The translations under genes and the position numbers were made by a program. A stretch of DNA of 64,000 nt from contig NZ_QKXH01000002.1 in the NCBI RefSeq assembly GCF_003254745.1, forward strand, positions 1 to 64,000, read 5' to 3'. Under the pieces are notes generated by a model. It saw nothing but the letters and a program-made list of their open reading frames with translations. It made no database searches and was not told where the DNA came from. Positions 9,848 through 20,276 of the stretch are shown here, one piece after another (within the stretch, counting starts at the first letter, position 1; each line of letters opens with the position of its first letter). The DNA comes from Flavobacterium aquariorum (GTDB lineage Bacteria; Bacteroidota; Bacteroidia; Flavobacteriales; Flavobacteriaceae).

Positions 9848-11326
9848 TTAATATCCAGGATTTTGCTTTAAAAGTCCTGCCGAAGCATCCACTTCTGATT
9901 GAGGAATAGGATACAACATATGTTTGTCTTGGAAATTTTTGCCATGTGCAGTCATCACTTGTTTAGCAATCCCCCATCTTTTTAAATCAGGCATTCTTTG
10001 ATTTTCAAAACCAAGTTCAGCTCTTCTTTCAGAAATCAACCAATTTTTAATGGTCGCTTTATCTGTAGATGCACCTCTGTCTGGCAGTGTTCCTGCAGGT
10101 ACAGGAGTTCCGTCAACAGTAACTGTGTTTCTGGCTCTTGTTCTAATTTGGTTTATGATACTAATAGCACCTGAATAATCACCCGTTTCGTTAAGTGCTT
10201 CTGCTTTCCAAAGCAAAACATCGGCATAACGAATAAGTACTTTGTTGTTTGACGCATCATCATCTCCTTTATTGCTGCCATCTGTGGTTCCTAAAAGTTT
10301 ATTAACCCATTGTTGAGGTGCATTCACGGTATATAATTTTCTAGGGTCATTAGACTCAAATGAAGCCAAGAAATCATCACTTGGAGCAAAGAATCCCCAT
10401 CCAAGAGGAGCACAAATTCCATTTCCTTTTCTTGGATCTGCTTGCTTAACGTGATTATAAGAGAAGATAACTTCGTTGTCTGCATATTCAGTACTGAAAT
10501 TATCAAAATAATTGGCATCCAAACTAAAAAAACCAGTAGCTTCCAATTCTGACACTAATGTAGTTACACCCGTCCAATCCTTATTGTATAAAGCAGTTTT
10601 GGCAAGAAGTGCAATGGCTGCTCCTTTAGAAACTCTCCATTTTTCTGTATCGGATCCGTATTTTGAATTGGGTAAAAGTGATTTTGCTTTTTCCAAGTCC
10701 GTTTTAATTTGACTCCATACCGTTTCTTTTGGTGCTCTTACTGCCAAATCAAAAGCTTCTTGATATGTTTTTACAGGTGAAAGAAGTAAAGGCACATCTC
10801 CAAAATTAGTCACCAACGAAAAATAATAGTACGAACGTAAAAAATAAGCTTCACCAATCAATTGATTTTTTCTTTCGGTTGTGATTCCGGTAATTTTCTC
10901 AATATCTTCATTTAATAGAAAACTTAATGCAATATTGGTTCTTTTTATCCCTTCGTAATCGTATTTCCAAAGTCCATTTGGCCCTCCATTTGTCGAAGTA
11001 AAAGTAAAGTTGTTAATCTCATCCATCCAAGGCTGATCTCCATCGGGAGACCATTTTTTCTCCATATCATCGGATGCGATATCATCTATTACAATATCAT
11101 TTTGAAACACCAAACCACCATTCCAATCCCATTCGGCCAACTGGTTCAATTTATTGGATAACATATCATAAGACGATGTTACTGAACTTTCTACAGAAGC
11201 TAATGTTGGTTTAGAATTCGCCTGTTCCAAAGTTAATGCACCTACAGGTTCTGTGGTAAGTTCATCTTGGCAACTTGTTAATGACGCTAGCGAAATCATA
11301 ATCGCTGTTATATATGTATATTTCAT
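9848..11326 (-). CDS. susD: SusD/RagB family nutrient-binding outer membrane lipoprotein
   Basis: A 492-residue protein with a lipoprotein signal peptide (LASLTSCQ, lipidated Cys19) and SusD features: an N-terminal TPR-like helical half (ERKNQLIGEAYFLRSYYYF), and the C-terminal RYADVLLWKAEALNETGD, ISERRAELGFENQRMPDLKRWG and closing YPIPQSEVDASAGLLKQNPGY motifs that mark this family. It sits on the cell surface and, with the SusC encoded 10 bp upstream, captures glycan oligosaccharides. The glycan specificity is not readable. Length is in the normal range and the protein appears intact. Confidence 0.95.
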   Translation of the reverse strand: MKYTYITAIMISLASLTSCQDELTTEPVGALTLEQANSKPTLASVESSVTSSYDMLSNKLNQLAEWDWNGGLVFQNDIVIDDIASDDMEKKWSPDGDQPWMDEINNFTFTSTNGGPNGLWKYDYEGIKRTNIALSFLLNEDIEKITGITTERKNQLIGEAYFLRSYYYFSLVTNFGDVPLLLSPVKTYQEAFDLAVRAPKETVWSQIKTDLEKAKSLLPNSKYGSDTEKWRVSKGAAIALLAKTALYNKDWTGVTTLVSELEATGFFSLDANYFDNFSTEYADNEVIFSYNHVKQADPRKGNGICAPLGWGFFAPSDDFLASFESNDPRKLYTVNAPQQWVNKLLGTTDGSNKGDDDASNNKVLIRYADVLLWKAEALNETGDYSGAISIINQIRTRARNTVTVDGTPVPAGTLPDRGASTDKATIKNWLISERRAELGFENQRMPDLKRWGIAKQVMTAHGKNFQDKHMLYPIPQSEVDASAGLLKQNPGY

Positions 11327-11336
11327 GGTTCGCTTA

Positions 11337-14300
11337 TTAAATTTTAAATTTTAAACCTATTAGGATTGAAGTAGATTGAGGATAAGTTCCTTGATCTATG
11401 AAAGAAGTCGATTCTGGATCCAAACCAGTATAGTTCGTGAAAGTCAACAAATTTTGACCTGATACATACATTCTTAAATACGTATCACCTATGATTTTTG
11501 GATCAAAAGTATAACCGATCTCAAGATTTTTTAATCGTAAATACGACGCATCTTCAACAAAAACGCTGGAAACTTGGCTTCCTCCATTATCATTAAGTGT
11601 ATTACGTGGAGTGGTATTACTTGTTCCTTCTCCATTCCATGCTCCCAATACTGCAGTAGTAGAATTGAAAGGACGGCTATCATAATCCAAAATTTGTTTT
11701 AAATCGTTGTAACGATCTACACCTGAAACCCCTTGGAAAAGGAATGACATATCAAATCTTTTATATTCGGCATTAAATGAGAAACCGTATGTTACTTTTG
11801 GTATTGAACTTCCAATGAACGTTCTGTCATCAGCATTAATTTGACCATCTCCATTTAAATCTTTAAACTTAATATCACCCGGTTTTGCTCCGTTTTCATT
11901 AGAGAATAAAGTAGAAGACACTTCGGCAGCATTTTGATAAATTCCATCAAATTGTAGTCCGTAATACGAACTGATAGGTTGTCCAACTACCGTTTTAGTA
12001 TGGGTCTTGTCATCAACAATCTCCGTAACATATTGCTGAAGTTGCTCCACATTATTTTTTAGTGTGGCAATGTTTGCATTGATTCCGTATTTAAAATCGT
12101 GGTCGTTATTTTGGAAATTAGCTCCAAATTCAAAACCTTTATTAGTTACTACACCTGCATTAACATAAGTTCTGTTAATTTGACCAACGGTAGATGACGG
12201 TAAGCCTACAGTCAATAAAATATCATCTGTTTTTTTATCAAAATAATCTGCTGAGAAAGTCAGTTTATTATCCAATACACTCAAATCAGCACCAAAGTTA
12301 GTTTGTGTAGTAGTTTCCCATTTTAAATCTGGATTACCGTAACGAACTATATTCACGATACCGCCTGTTTCGGTAACAAGAGTTTCATAGGCATTATTAG
12401 GGATTTCTTGATTACCTGATTGTCCCCAACTGGCTCTCCATTTTAAATTAGAAATCCATTTTGCATTTTCCATGAATTTTTCTTTAGACATTACCCATCC
12501 TCCAGAAACAGAAGGGAAATAACCCCATTTGTTGTTAGGTCCAAAACGAGAAGAACCGTCAGCTCTTATGGTACCTGAAACTAAATATTTATTGTCATAT
12601 CCATAATTAGCAGATCCAAAGAAAGAAATAAGATTCCAACTTTCTGCAGATCCTGAACTGTGTTTATTGACATCGCTTCCATAATCAAGATAACGGAAAG
12701 GATCAGTGGTATTATTATAATTTTGTCTGCTTCCACCTACTGCAGACTGGTCGTATGATACAGTTTCAGATCCTAATAATGCACTAATACTGTGTTTGTC
12801 AGCAATAGTTTTAGTGTAATTCAAAGTATTTGCAAAAGTAAACGTAGTCGCTTCGCCTCTATTTTCATTCAAGCTTGAAGGTCTATTTTGCCTACCTTGT
12901 CCAGGATACGTTTCATTTGCACTATTGTCGTTATCATCTCCAAAATTTTCTCCAAAAGCTTTGTTATGATCGAAAGTGATTTCAGCTCCCAAATTACTTT
13001 TGAATTTCAACGATTTGTCCGCTAAGAAAGCATATTCTCCATATACATTTCCAAAAGTTTTAAAAGCAGAACGTACGTCATCTGTAAAATGAACTATAGC
13101 AAGTGGATTTGACGTAAATTCATAATTTTGACTCCAGCCTCCATTAGGATTGTTATTCAAATAGAAAGGCAAATCGGTGTAAGGATCATTTGCTTTATAA
13201 GTTGGATCATTTACATCTTTATAAACTCCTAAAACCGATGGACGCAATAAAGCATGTCTAATTACCCCGGGAGCGTCTCCACTTGATGACATTTTATCTT
13301 GTCTAGTACTAGTTATCTGAAGGTTTGTTCCAACTTTGAAACGATCTGTAACTTCGGTATTAATATTGGTTCTAAAATTAATACGTCTGTAGGTGTCATT
13401 GTCACCAACCACTATACCATCCTGTCCAAAATAACCACCAGATATTAAATATTGCGTTTTCTCTGAACCTCCACTAACCGAAAGCTGTAAATTATTAGTT
13501 CTTCCAGAAGTAAATAATTGGTCCAACCAATTGGTATCCGATAATGGTATTCCATTAACGTTTCCGTTAGTTTGATCTGTTTTATATGGGCTAATTGCCC
13601 CAGCCGGATTATTATTAGAATTATGCCAAGCCTGATCCATTACTGTCAAATACTGATTAGCATTTAGCATTTTAGGAAGATTTGTGGCAAAACTGGTTCC
13701 AGAGTAATATTCTACATCAATATTCGATTTCCCTTTAGAACCACTTTTAGTAGTAAGAATTACAACTCCACCAGCAGATCTAGAACCGTAAATAGCAGTA
13801 GCTGCAGCATCTTTTAATACAGTCATCGATTTTACGTCAGACATATTCAAGAAAGAAATATCACGGGTTGCAACACCATCAACAACATAAAGTACGTCGT
13901 TGTTTCCTAGTGTGCTTTCCCCCCTAATACGTATTTTAAGTCCGTCTCCAGGAGCACCTGTATTAGCAGAAACAGAAACACCTGCAACTTGTCCCTGTAA
14001 AGCCTGACCTACATCGGATACTTTTGTTTTAGCCAATTCACCCATGTTTACTTGCGATACAGCACCTGTTATGGATTGCTTTTTTAGACTGGAATATCCC
14101 ACAACAATTACTTCGTCTAATTTTTGTGAGTCGCTTTCTAATTTGGCATTCACTACAGTTTGTCCATTAACTGCAATTTCTCTGTTTTTGTATCCAATAT
14201 AACTAAATACCAAAACAGCATCAGCACTTACATTATTTAAACTATAGTTTCCATCAAAATCTGTTGAAGTGCTTAAGGACGTTCCTTTTACAACAACATT

Positions 14301-14423
14301 CACCTGCGGTATTGGACCGCTGCTATCTGAAACGTTCCCTTTTACTGATTGAGCATGCATTATGCTTCCTGATAATATTATTCCAAACAGGAACAAATTA
14401 TAAATAATTTTCTTTCTCATCAT
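11337..14423 (-). CDS. susC: SusC/RagA family TonB-linked outer membrane transporter
   Basis: A 1028-residue protein: signal peptide (ends SIMHAQ), carboxypeptidase-regulatory-like domain at about 25-100 (GNYSLNNVSADAVLVFSYIGY), TonB-box region EVIVVGYS, a plug with the SusC signature VLYVVDGV and VLKDAAATAIYGSRSAGGVV, then a 22-strand barrel ending in an aromatic-rich C-terminus (LIGLKFKI). It imports oligosaccharides through the outer membrane together with SusD. Two Met codons (14418-14423) open the frame. The hybrid regulator gene upstream is followed by its own terminator, so susC should start a new transcript. Confidence 0.96.
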   Translation of the reverse strand: MMRKKIIYNLFLFGIILSGSIMHAQSVKGNVSDSSGPIPQVNVVVKGTSLSTSTDFDGNYSLNNVSADAVLVFSYIGYKNREIAVNGQTVVNAKLESDSQKLDEVIVVGYSSLKKQSITGAVSQVNMGELAKTKVSDVGQALQGQVAGVSVSANTGAPGDGLKIRIRGESTLGNNDVLYVVDGVATRDISFLNMSDVKSMTVLKDAAATAIYGSRSAGGVVILTTKSGSKGKSNIDVEYYSGTSFATNLPKMLNANQYLTVMDQAWHNSNNNPAGAISPYKTDQTNGNVNGIPLSDTNWLDQLFTSGRTNNLQLSVSGGSEKTQYLISGGYFGQDGIVVGDNDTYRRINFRTNINTEVTDRFKVGTNLQITSTRQDKMSSSGDAPGVIRHALLRPSVLGVYKDVNDPTYKANDPYTDLPFYLNNNPNGGWSQNYEFTSNPLAIVHFTDDVRSAFKTFGNVYGEYAFLADKSLKFKSNLGAEITFDHNKAFGENFGDDNDNSANETYPGQGRQNRPSSLNENRGEATTFTFANTLNYTKTIADKHSISALLGSETVSYDQSAVGGSRQNYNNTTDPFRYLDYGSDVNKHSSGSAESWNLISFFGSANYGYDNKYLVSGTIRADGSSRFGPNNKWGYFPSVSGGWVMSKEKFMENAKWISNLKWRASWGQSGNQEIPNNAYETLVTETGGIVNIVRYGNPDLKWETTTQTNFGADLSVLDNKLTFSADYFDKKTDDILLTVGLPSSTVGQINRTYVNAGVVTNKGFEFGANFQNNDHDFKYGINANIATLKNNVEQLQQYVTEIVDDKTHTKTVVGQPISSYYGLQFDGIYQNAAEVSSTLFSNENGAKPGDIKFKDLNGDGQINADDRTFIGSSIPKVTYGFSFNAEYKRFDMSFLFQGVSGVDRYNDLKQILDYDSRPFNSTTAVLGAWNGEGTSNTTPRNTLNDNGGSQVSSVFVEDASYLRLKNLEIGYTFDPKIIGDTYLRMYVSGQNLLTFTNYTGLDPESTSFIDQGTYPQSTSILIGLKFKI

Positions 14424-14551
14424 AAGGAATTATTAAATTGATTACTAATTCGAGTTAAATTTTTCATGTTAATAAAAATTAGGTTGATTAAATGCGTTAA
14501 TAGTTTTTTTTATACTCAAAAAACGATTTCGTAAATTTATCCTGTAGACAC

Positions 14552-14593
14552 AAAAAAAGGTGTACACTATTTCATCAAAAGTGTACACCTTTT
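14552..14593 (-). terminator. Intrinsic terminator of the hybrid regulator gene
   Basis: A 13-bp perfect stem (14555-14567 with 14581-14593; core GGTGTACAC) has a 13-nt loop and, on the minus strand, a seven-T run (A-run 14552-14558). It separates the regulator from susC. Confidence 0.88.
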
Positions 14594-14628
14594 AAAAAAG
14601 TGTTGATTTTCAGTATTTTAAACCAGAT

Positions 14629-17600
14629 TCAATACTTTCCTTTATACTTCAATTGATAATTCTTAGGAGTAGTATTATACATTTTATTAAACTCACGGTA
14701 AAAATAGGAACGGTTATTAAAACCTGATTGGTAACACACCTCAGATACTGTAAGTACATTTTTACGCAATAATTCTGCTGCATATTTTAATCGTATTGTT
14801 CGAATTAAATCTCCTGGGGTAAAACCGAAAATCTGTTTCACTTTTCGATACAATTGTGAGTTACTGATGCCTAATTCTTTTTCAATAAATAGACTTTGAA
14901 GATTTTCATTATCAATATTGGCACGAATCAGTTCAATCACTTTTTTTACAAAGTCTTTTTCATCATTGTTTATTGGTAACGCAGCCAGATTTTCAGTAAG
15001 TGTATCTTGTGCAAAATGTCTTAGTATTAATTCTTTTTCTTCAAGAAGCTTCTGTATTCGTACTAACAAATGGTCGGGATAAAAAGGCTTCGGGATATAG
15101 GAATTCGCACCGCTTTCCAATCCCTCAATTCTATGGATAACTGAATCCTTTGCGGTAAGCATAATAAACGGAATATGGCAGGTTTTAATATCCTGCTTGA
15201 TTTTTCTACAAAGCTCTACCCCATCCATCATTGGCATCATAACATCGCTGATTATAATATCAGGCATTTCCTTCTCTAGAATTTCAAGGGCTTCCAATCC
15301 ATTATAGCAAGGGATTATTTTATATTTGTCCCCTAATAAATCATTCAGAAACAAATGGATTTCCTTCTCGTCCTCGACCAGCAAAATTGTTTTTCGGGTG
15401 TCTTGAATATCTTCCAGCGAAGCAATTTTATCAGGCGTATCATTGGACTTATTCGGAATCTCTTCAAGAATATTTTTAAGATGATGCGAAATCAAAATCG
15501 GACTTACTTCTGTATCCAATTCTTTTTCGGTAAAAGATTCTTTACTGCACGGAATAATAACCGTAAAAGTGGTCTGTTCATTAGCTATACTTGAAACCAG
15601 AATTTCCCCTCTCAATACGGTAACCAATTTTTTAATATAGGCTAACCCTATACCTGTTCTAAATAAATCATTATCTGGCGCTTTATTTGTATCCGACAAA
15701 AAAAACCGATCAAATAACGAGTCTAATTTCTCTTTTGGAATTCCTTTTCCTGTATTTACTATTGTAATGTTCAGTCTTTTTGAATCATCCTGAAGCGTAA
15801 ACTTAACATCTATTTTTCCATTTATGGGAGTGTATTTGAATGCATTTGACATCAGGTTAAACACTATTTTTTCAATCTTATCTTTGTCAAACCAGCCTGA
15901 CAATGTAGATGGAATATCAAGGTTATAATCTATTTTTTTATCCAATGCCCATTCATCAAATAATTCGGCGATTTGTTCTACCAAACTAACAAGATCAAAT
16001 TCTTTTGCTGTTATTTCCAGATAATCGTATTCCGCTTTCCGGAACTCCAATAATTGTTGTGTCAAAAACAATAACCTTGATGAATTGCGTTGAATCATCT
16101 GCAAGAATTTTTGATTACGTTCGCTAAGATTTGCCGTTTCGGACAACTTTTGAACAGGTCCGACAATCAAAGTTAATGGAGTCTGAAATTCATGGGCAAT
16201 ATTAGTAAAAAAGGTAAGTCTGTTTTCATGGAGTTCGTCCTCTCTTTTCCTAAAAAGAATATTTTGACTCAATGATTGTCGTTTTTTGTAATAACTCAGC
16301 ACAAAAAGAACGAAAAGAGTTGTTAGTATCAAATAAATTACAAGAGCCACATTGGATTGCCAAAACACAGGCTTAATCCTAATATCTATGGCATGAACTG
16401 GTTTACTCCAAACTCCGTCGTTATTGGACCATTTTATCCACAAAGAATAATTACCCTTTGGAACGTTTGTAAAGGAAATAATTCTTCGATTATTAATTGT
16501 GTTCCAGCCCTTATCGAAATGCATCAATTGATAGGCATATTGACATTTTTCACTGTTAACATAAGTCAAAGCAGCTAATTCAATGTCAAAAAAGTTTTGA
16601 TTATGATCTAAAACAATGGAAGGATTTGTGTTGGAATCTGGGGATATCACTAATCCCTGATAATATGGAATAGGCTGGTTTTGACCACTTATTTTGTCAA
16701 TAAGAATATCTGGAATAACCGAAGATTCTTTAATTTTTTGAGGTAAAAAATAATTAAATCCTTTTATTCCGCCCATAAAAATAAAATCCGACTTCTGATC
16801 TTGATAAAATGCACCATCAGCAAATTCATTATTCTGAAGACCTTCGTTTTTGGTGTAATTAATGAACTTAAAACCGTTAATATTAAAATTTGACAAACCA
16901 AAATTTGTACTTATCCAAAGATTGGATTTTTTATCGGCAACAATCCCATGGATGGTATTATTCGGCAATCCTTCCTTGACAGTAAAACTCTTAAAAACTG
17001 CCTCGCCGTTACTCTTTAAATCTTCCAATACATTTAAACCAAAACTTGTTCCTATCCAAAGTCGGTTATTTGCGTCTTTCTGTAAACACAAAATATCATT
17101 GTTGGATAGACTTTTTGGATCATTTTTAATATTTTTATAAATGTGAAATTTGCCCGATTTTTTATCAAAAAGGTTAAGTCCTCCCAATCGGGTTCCTATC
17201 CAAAGCTGATTGTCATTCCTGGGAACAATGGAAAAAATAATATTGCTGCTTAGTGATTTTGCTTTGTTGCTGTCAGCGAGATATCGTTTGAATTCCGTTA
17301 CTTTCAATTTGTCTCCTGAACGCTCAATTTTACAACGAATCATACCATAGCCATTAGTTCCAAGCCATATAAATCCATTTGTATCCTGAGAAATAGTATA
17401 AGTTGACTTAAAATAATCACATTTTTCATTCCCTTCAATAGCTGACCAATCGATAAGTTTAGATTTTTTTAAATCAAAAACAGAAACTCCATCCCCATCT
17501 GTGCCAACAAAAACAAGATTATCCTGACCTTTACACAAAGCAAATACAGCATTATCAATAGAACTGTTACTTTCGTTGAAGTTTTGATATTTTAAAGCTT

Positions 17601-18813
17601 TTTCCGGATTTAGATAAAAATTAGAAGGAAAACGAAACAATCCTTTTCCTTTTGTACCGACCAAAAAAGAATTCCCGTCCACTTCCAGAAATGATCTGAT
17701 AATTCCACCGTCAAGCTCAGGAACTTGCGTTTTTGAAATTAAATTAAACGCTTTTTTCAGTGGATATATTTTGAACAAACCATCTCCATCCGTTCCTGTC
17801 CAAAGCACATTTTCACTTCCTTTTATTAATGTGGTAACTTTTTGACTCTTCAAGTATTTCAACCATGGTTTGGAAACAATATTTCCGGAATTGTCCATTA
17901 TAAAATACCCCGATTTACCGGAAAGCACAAGTCCCTCTGGAATATGTCCAATGATATTGTCAACATTATGAACCTGCAGCGTTTGATTTTTTGTATCGGA
18001 TAAAGAAAGTAAAATAGTATTTCCTGAATTTGGAATGATACAGACCTTTTGATTAGAAATCACTTCAAACGTGCGAATATTTTTTGAGATTAATTTGACT
18101 TCTGAAATTATCTTTTTCCCATCATTGGTTGTTTTAAGAGACAAAGCATAGAGTTCATTGTTCTCTAACAGAACTAATAATTCTCCAGTTGGAGAAAATT
18201 TCATTTTTTTGACCGCTTTTGTCGAAAATTTTTCGCCAGTCAACAGTTTAAAAGAAGTTCCGTCAAAACAGCCAATTCCCCACTCTTTTACAGCGCAAAA
18301 CACTTTCTTTGAAGCATCCAATGCCATATTAAATTCTGATTCTGATAGTGGCGATTTATTTTCTCTCGAAAAGTAAAACCGTTGGAATGCATCCGTTTTT
18401 TTATTATATCGATTAATGCCGTGAATTGTCAAGATCCAAATCTGACCTGCGTCATCTTCTGCTATTTTAAGGATTACCTGATTACTCAAACTATTATCAT
18501 TATCCAATTCAGGTCTGAAAATCTTAAAACTATTTCCATCATATCGGTTTAATCCATCCCAGGTTCCAATCCAAAGTAAATTCTCGGAATCCTGAAAAAT
18601 GACATTAACGGAACTATTGGACAATCCTTTGGTATTATCTAATTGTTCCAACGAATATTTTAAATCTGAAGTCTTGGATGAATCTAAAATTAGTTTATTG
18701 TTAATCTCGATTCTTTTAGTCAATCGATTATCCCGATATGAAGTATTCTCTTTATGATCACATGAAATAAATCCTGCAAAAATAAAGCTGACGAATATAA
18801 TTTTAATTTTCAA
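14629..18813 (-). CDS. Hybrid two-component system regulator (HTCS) of the PUL
   Basis: This 1394-residue protein joins all parts of a phosphorelay: two-component propeller (reg_prop) repeats such as LWIGTWDGLNRYDG up to about residue 690, a Y_Y_Y domain, a transmembrane helix near 815-840, a HisKA domain with phospho-accepting His near 874 (NIAHEFQTPL), HATPase, a receiver domain with the acceptor Asp near 1187 (IISDVMMP), and an AraC-type DNA-binding domain at the end. It senses a periplasmic sugar and activates the adjacent susC operon. The start is a TTG at 18811-18813 because no ATG lies between it and an upstream stop. The N-terminus FAGFISCDH looks like a lipobox, which is unusual for this class. 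Confidence 0.93.
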   Translation of the reverse strand: MKIKIIFVSFIFAGFISCDHKENTSYRDNRLTKRIEINNKLILDSSKTSDLKYSLEQLDNTKGLSNSSVNVIFQDSENLLWIGTWDGLNRYDGNSFKIFRPELDNDNSLSNQVILKIAEDDAGQIWILTIHGINRYNKKTDAFQRFYFSRENKSPLSESEFNMALDASKKVFCAVKEWGIGCFDGTSFKLLTGEKFSTKAVKKMKFSPTGELLVLLENNELYALSLKTTNDGKKIISEVKLISKNIRTFEVISNQKVCIIPNSGNTILLSLSDTKNQTLQVHNVDNIIGHIPEGLVLSGKSGYFIMDNSGNIVSKPWLKYLKSQKVTTLIKGSENVLWTGTDGDGLFKIYPLKKAFNLISKTQVPELDGGIIRSFLEVDGNSFLVGTKGKGLFRFPSNFYLNPEKALKYQNFNESNSSIDNAVFALCKGQDNLVFVGTDGDGVSVFDLKKSKLIDWSAIEGNEKCDYFKSTYTISQDTNGFIWLGTNGYGMIRCKIERSGDKLKVTEFKRYLADSNKAKSLSSNIIFSIVPRNDNQLWIGTRLGGLNLFDKKSGKFHIYKNIKNDPKSLSNNDILCLQKDANNRLWIGTSFGLNVLEDLKSNGEAVFKSFTVKEGLPNNTIHGIVADKKSNLWISTNFGLSNFNINGFKFINYTKNEGLQNNEFADGAFYQDQKSDFIFMGGIKGFNYFLPQKIKESSVIPDILIDKISGQNQPIPYYQGLVISPDSNTNPSIVLDHNQNFFDIELAALTYVNSEKCQYAYQLMHFDKGWNTINNRRIISFTNVPKGNYSLWIKWSNNDGVWSKPVHAIDIRIKPVFWQSNVALVIYLILTTLFVLFVLSYYKKRQSLSQNILFRKREDELHENRLTFFTNIAHEFQTPLTLIVGPVQKLSETANLSERNQKFLQMIQRNSSRLLFLTQQLLEFRKAEYDYLEITAKEFDLVSLVEQIAELFDEWALDKKIDYNLDIPSTLSGWFDKDKIEKIVFNLMSNAFKYTPINGKIDVKFTLQDDSKRLNITIVNTGKGIPKEKLDSLFDRFFLSDTNKAPDNDLFRTGIGLAYIKKLVTVLRGEILVSSIANEQTTFTVIIPCSKESFTEKELDTEVSPILISHHLKNILEEIPNKSNDTPDKIASLEDIQDTRKTILLVEDEKEIHLFLNDLLGDKYKIIPCYNGLEALEILEKEMPDIIISDVMMPMMDGVELCRKIKQDIKTCHIPFIMLTAKDSVIHRIEGLESGANSYIPKPFYPDHLLVRIQKLLEEKELILRHFAQDTLTENLAALPINNDEKDFVKKVIELIRANIDNENLQSLFIEKELGISNSQLYRKVKQIFGFTPGDLIRTIRLKYAAELLRKNVLTVSEVCYQSGFNNRSYFYREFNKMYNTTPKNYQLKYKGKY

Positions 18814-19412
18814 TTTAATAAATGTTTAGTGTTTCTTTACAAACCAACTATGCGATTATTTAGAGCTGCCGCAACAAATTATTTGCCTTTCCTTTGTAAA
18901 ATGTAAAGTGTAATCTAATTATTTTGGAAGCACGTAACAATTTGGAAAGAGGTTTTTTTTAAAAGGAGCTCAGGCAATTATTTGGTTCCCAAATGTACAA
19001 AAAAAGCAATGTTGTTATAAATCAATCGAAAAATAGTTTATTAAGTTCCCATGCAAAGTCTCCCATAATTAACAAAAAACAGGTTCCGATAGCTATTTTT
19101 TGCTAATTTTTAAATAATACAATTTGAATAAATCCATCAAATGCATTCGGTTACAAAAAATAAAATACCAGTCATTTAATCACGGAGAATTGATACCAAA
19201 ATCCTCGAAATACTTCCATTATTAATTTAAGATTAAGATGTAAAAATGCCTGCTTAATTCTTATTAATTAATTATATTTGCCGCGTTTATAAACTTGATT
19301 AATTCAATCACGAACCGATTGTAATTCAGTAGTTATAAGAGCAAAAACAATTTATAATTTAAAACCAAATAATTATTTGGCCACCTTTTTAACAGCAATT
19401 ACCCCCAAAAAA
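18814..19412. other. Divergent intergenic region between HTCS and DUF3943 genes
   Basis: About 600 bp, very AT-rich, with no convincing small ORF. A TATATTTG -7 element lies at 19273-19280, pointing right, with no clear -33 TTG. It would give a leader of about 120 nt for the DUF3943 gene. No clear operator was seen for the HTCS. Confidence 0.5.
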
Positions 19413-20276
19413 ATGAATCCATTTAAAACTATTTTATACACCTCTATAATTTTACTTTCTGGAAATGCAATTTTTGCTCAACAGGGAGAACAGTCAATAA
19501 ACAATCAAAATCAATTACCACCATCACTTATCCAAAATACAATTGCGTATTCTAATTCTCAAAAAGGAAGTATAGAAAATGCAAACAATTACAATATGCT
19601 TTCTATAGCCGATACTATATTGGTACAACAAAACGGAATCGCATATCCTCCTGCAACCAGAGATTACAGGAGACTAAGTTATGACACTGCAATGTATGTA
19701 GGAGCGACTGTTATCGCATTTGGCGTACTTTATGTCATGCCTGAAAGTGTAACCAATTGGGACAAAGAAGCAATGAAAGAAAATGGAATTACATATAAAT
19801 GGAAACAAAACGTAAAAGCAGGCCCAGTTTGGGATGATGATGATTGGGTTTTAAATTGGGTTACGCATCCTTATTCTGGAGGAGTTTATTATATGACTGC
19901 CAGAAGTAGTGGTTTTAATATGTTTGAATCTTTTTTGTATTCGGCTTTTATGTCTACCTTTTTCTGGGAATATGGAATCGAAGCGTTTGCAGAGATTCCA
20001 TCTAAGCAGGATTTGATTATTACACCAGTATTAGGTTCTGTTGTAGGTGAAGGCTTTTTCTATGCCAAAAAAAGTATTTTAAGACACGATAAAAAAGTAT
20101 TAAACTCAAAAGTATTAGGATACACTTCCTTGTTTTTAATTGATCCTTTCAATACAATACTAGATGGTTTTGGTTATAAAGACCAAAGAACAACACAATT
20201 AAGTGTCGCTCCTGTGGGATTTGACAAAGGAGCCAATAAAGCCATCTGGGGACTAAATTTCAATATGCAATTTTAA
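19413..20276 (+). CDS. DUF3943 domain-containing secreted protein
   Basis: The best start is the ATG at 19413, which gives 287 residues beginning MNPFKTILYTS with a clean signal peptide ending AIFAQQ; a TTG 36 bp upstream would put 12 polar residues before it and is rejected. Residues about 130-230 hold the DUF3943 pattern: NWVTHPYSGGVYYMTARS, FFWEYGIEAFAEIPS and QDLIITPVLGSVVGEG. The family is found in outer-membrane or periplasmic proteins of Gram-negative bacteria, and its function is not established. It stands alone, with about 690 bp of non-coding DNA after it. Confidence 0.82.
   Translation: MNPFKTILYTSIILLSGNAIFAQQGEQSINNQNQLPPSLIQNTIAYSNSQKGSIENANNYNMLSIADTILVQQNGIAYPPATRDYRRLSYDTAMYVGATVIAFGVLYVMPESVTNWDKEAMKENGITYKWKQNVKAGPVWDDDDWVLNWVTHPYSGGVYYMTARSSGFNMFESFLYSAFMSTFFWEYGIEAFAEIPSKQDLIITPVLGSVVGEGFFYAKKSILRHDKKVLNSKVLGYTSLFLIDPFNTILDGFGYKDQRTTQLSVAPVGFDKGANKAIWGLNFNMQF

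Noticed and set aside
19377..19412. TTG start extending the DUF3943 protein by 12 residues
   Set aside because: The extension would precede a complete signal peptide; ATG at 19413 fits better.
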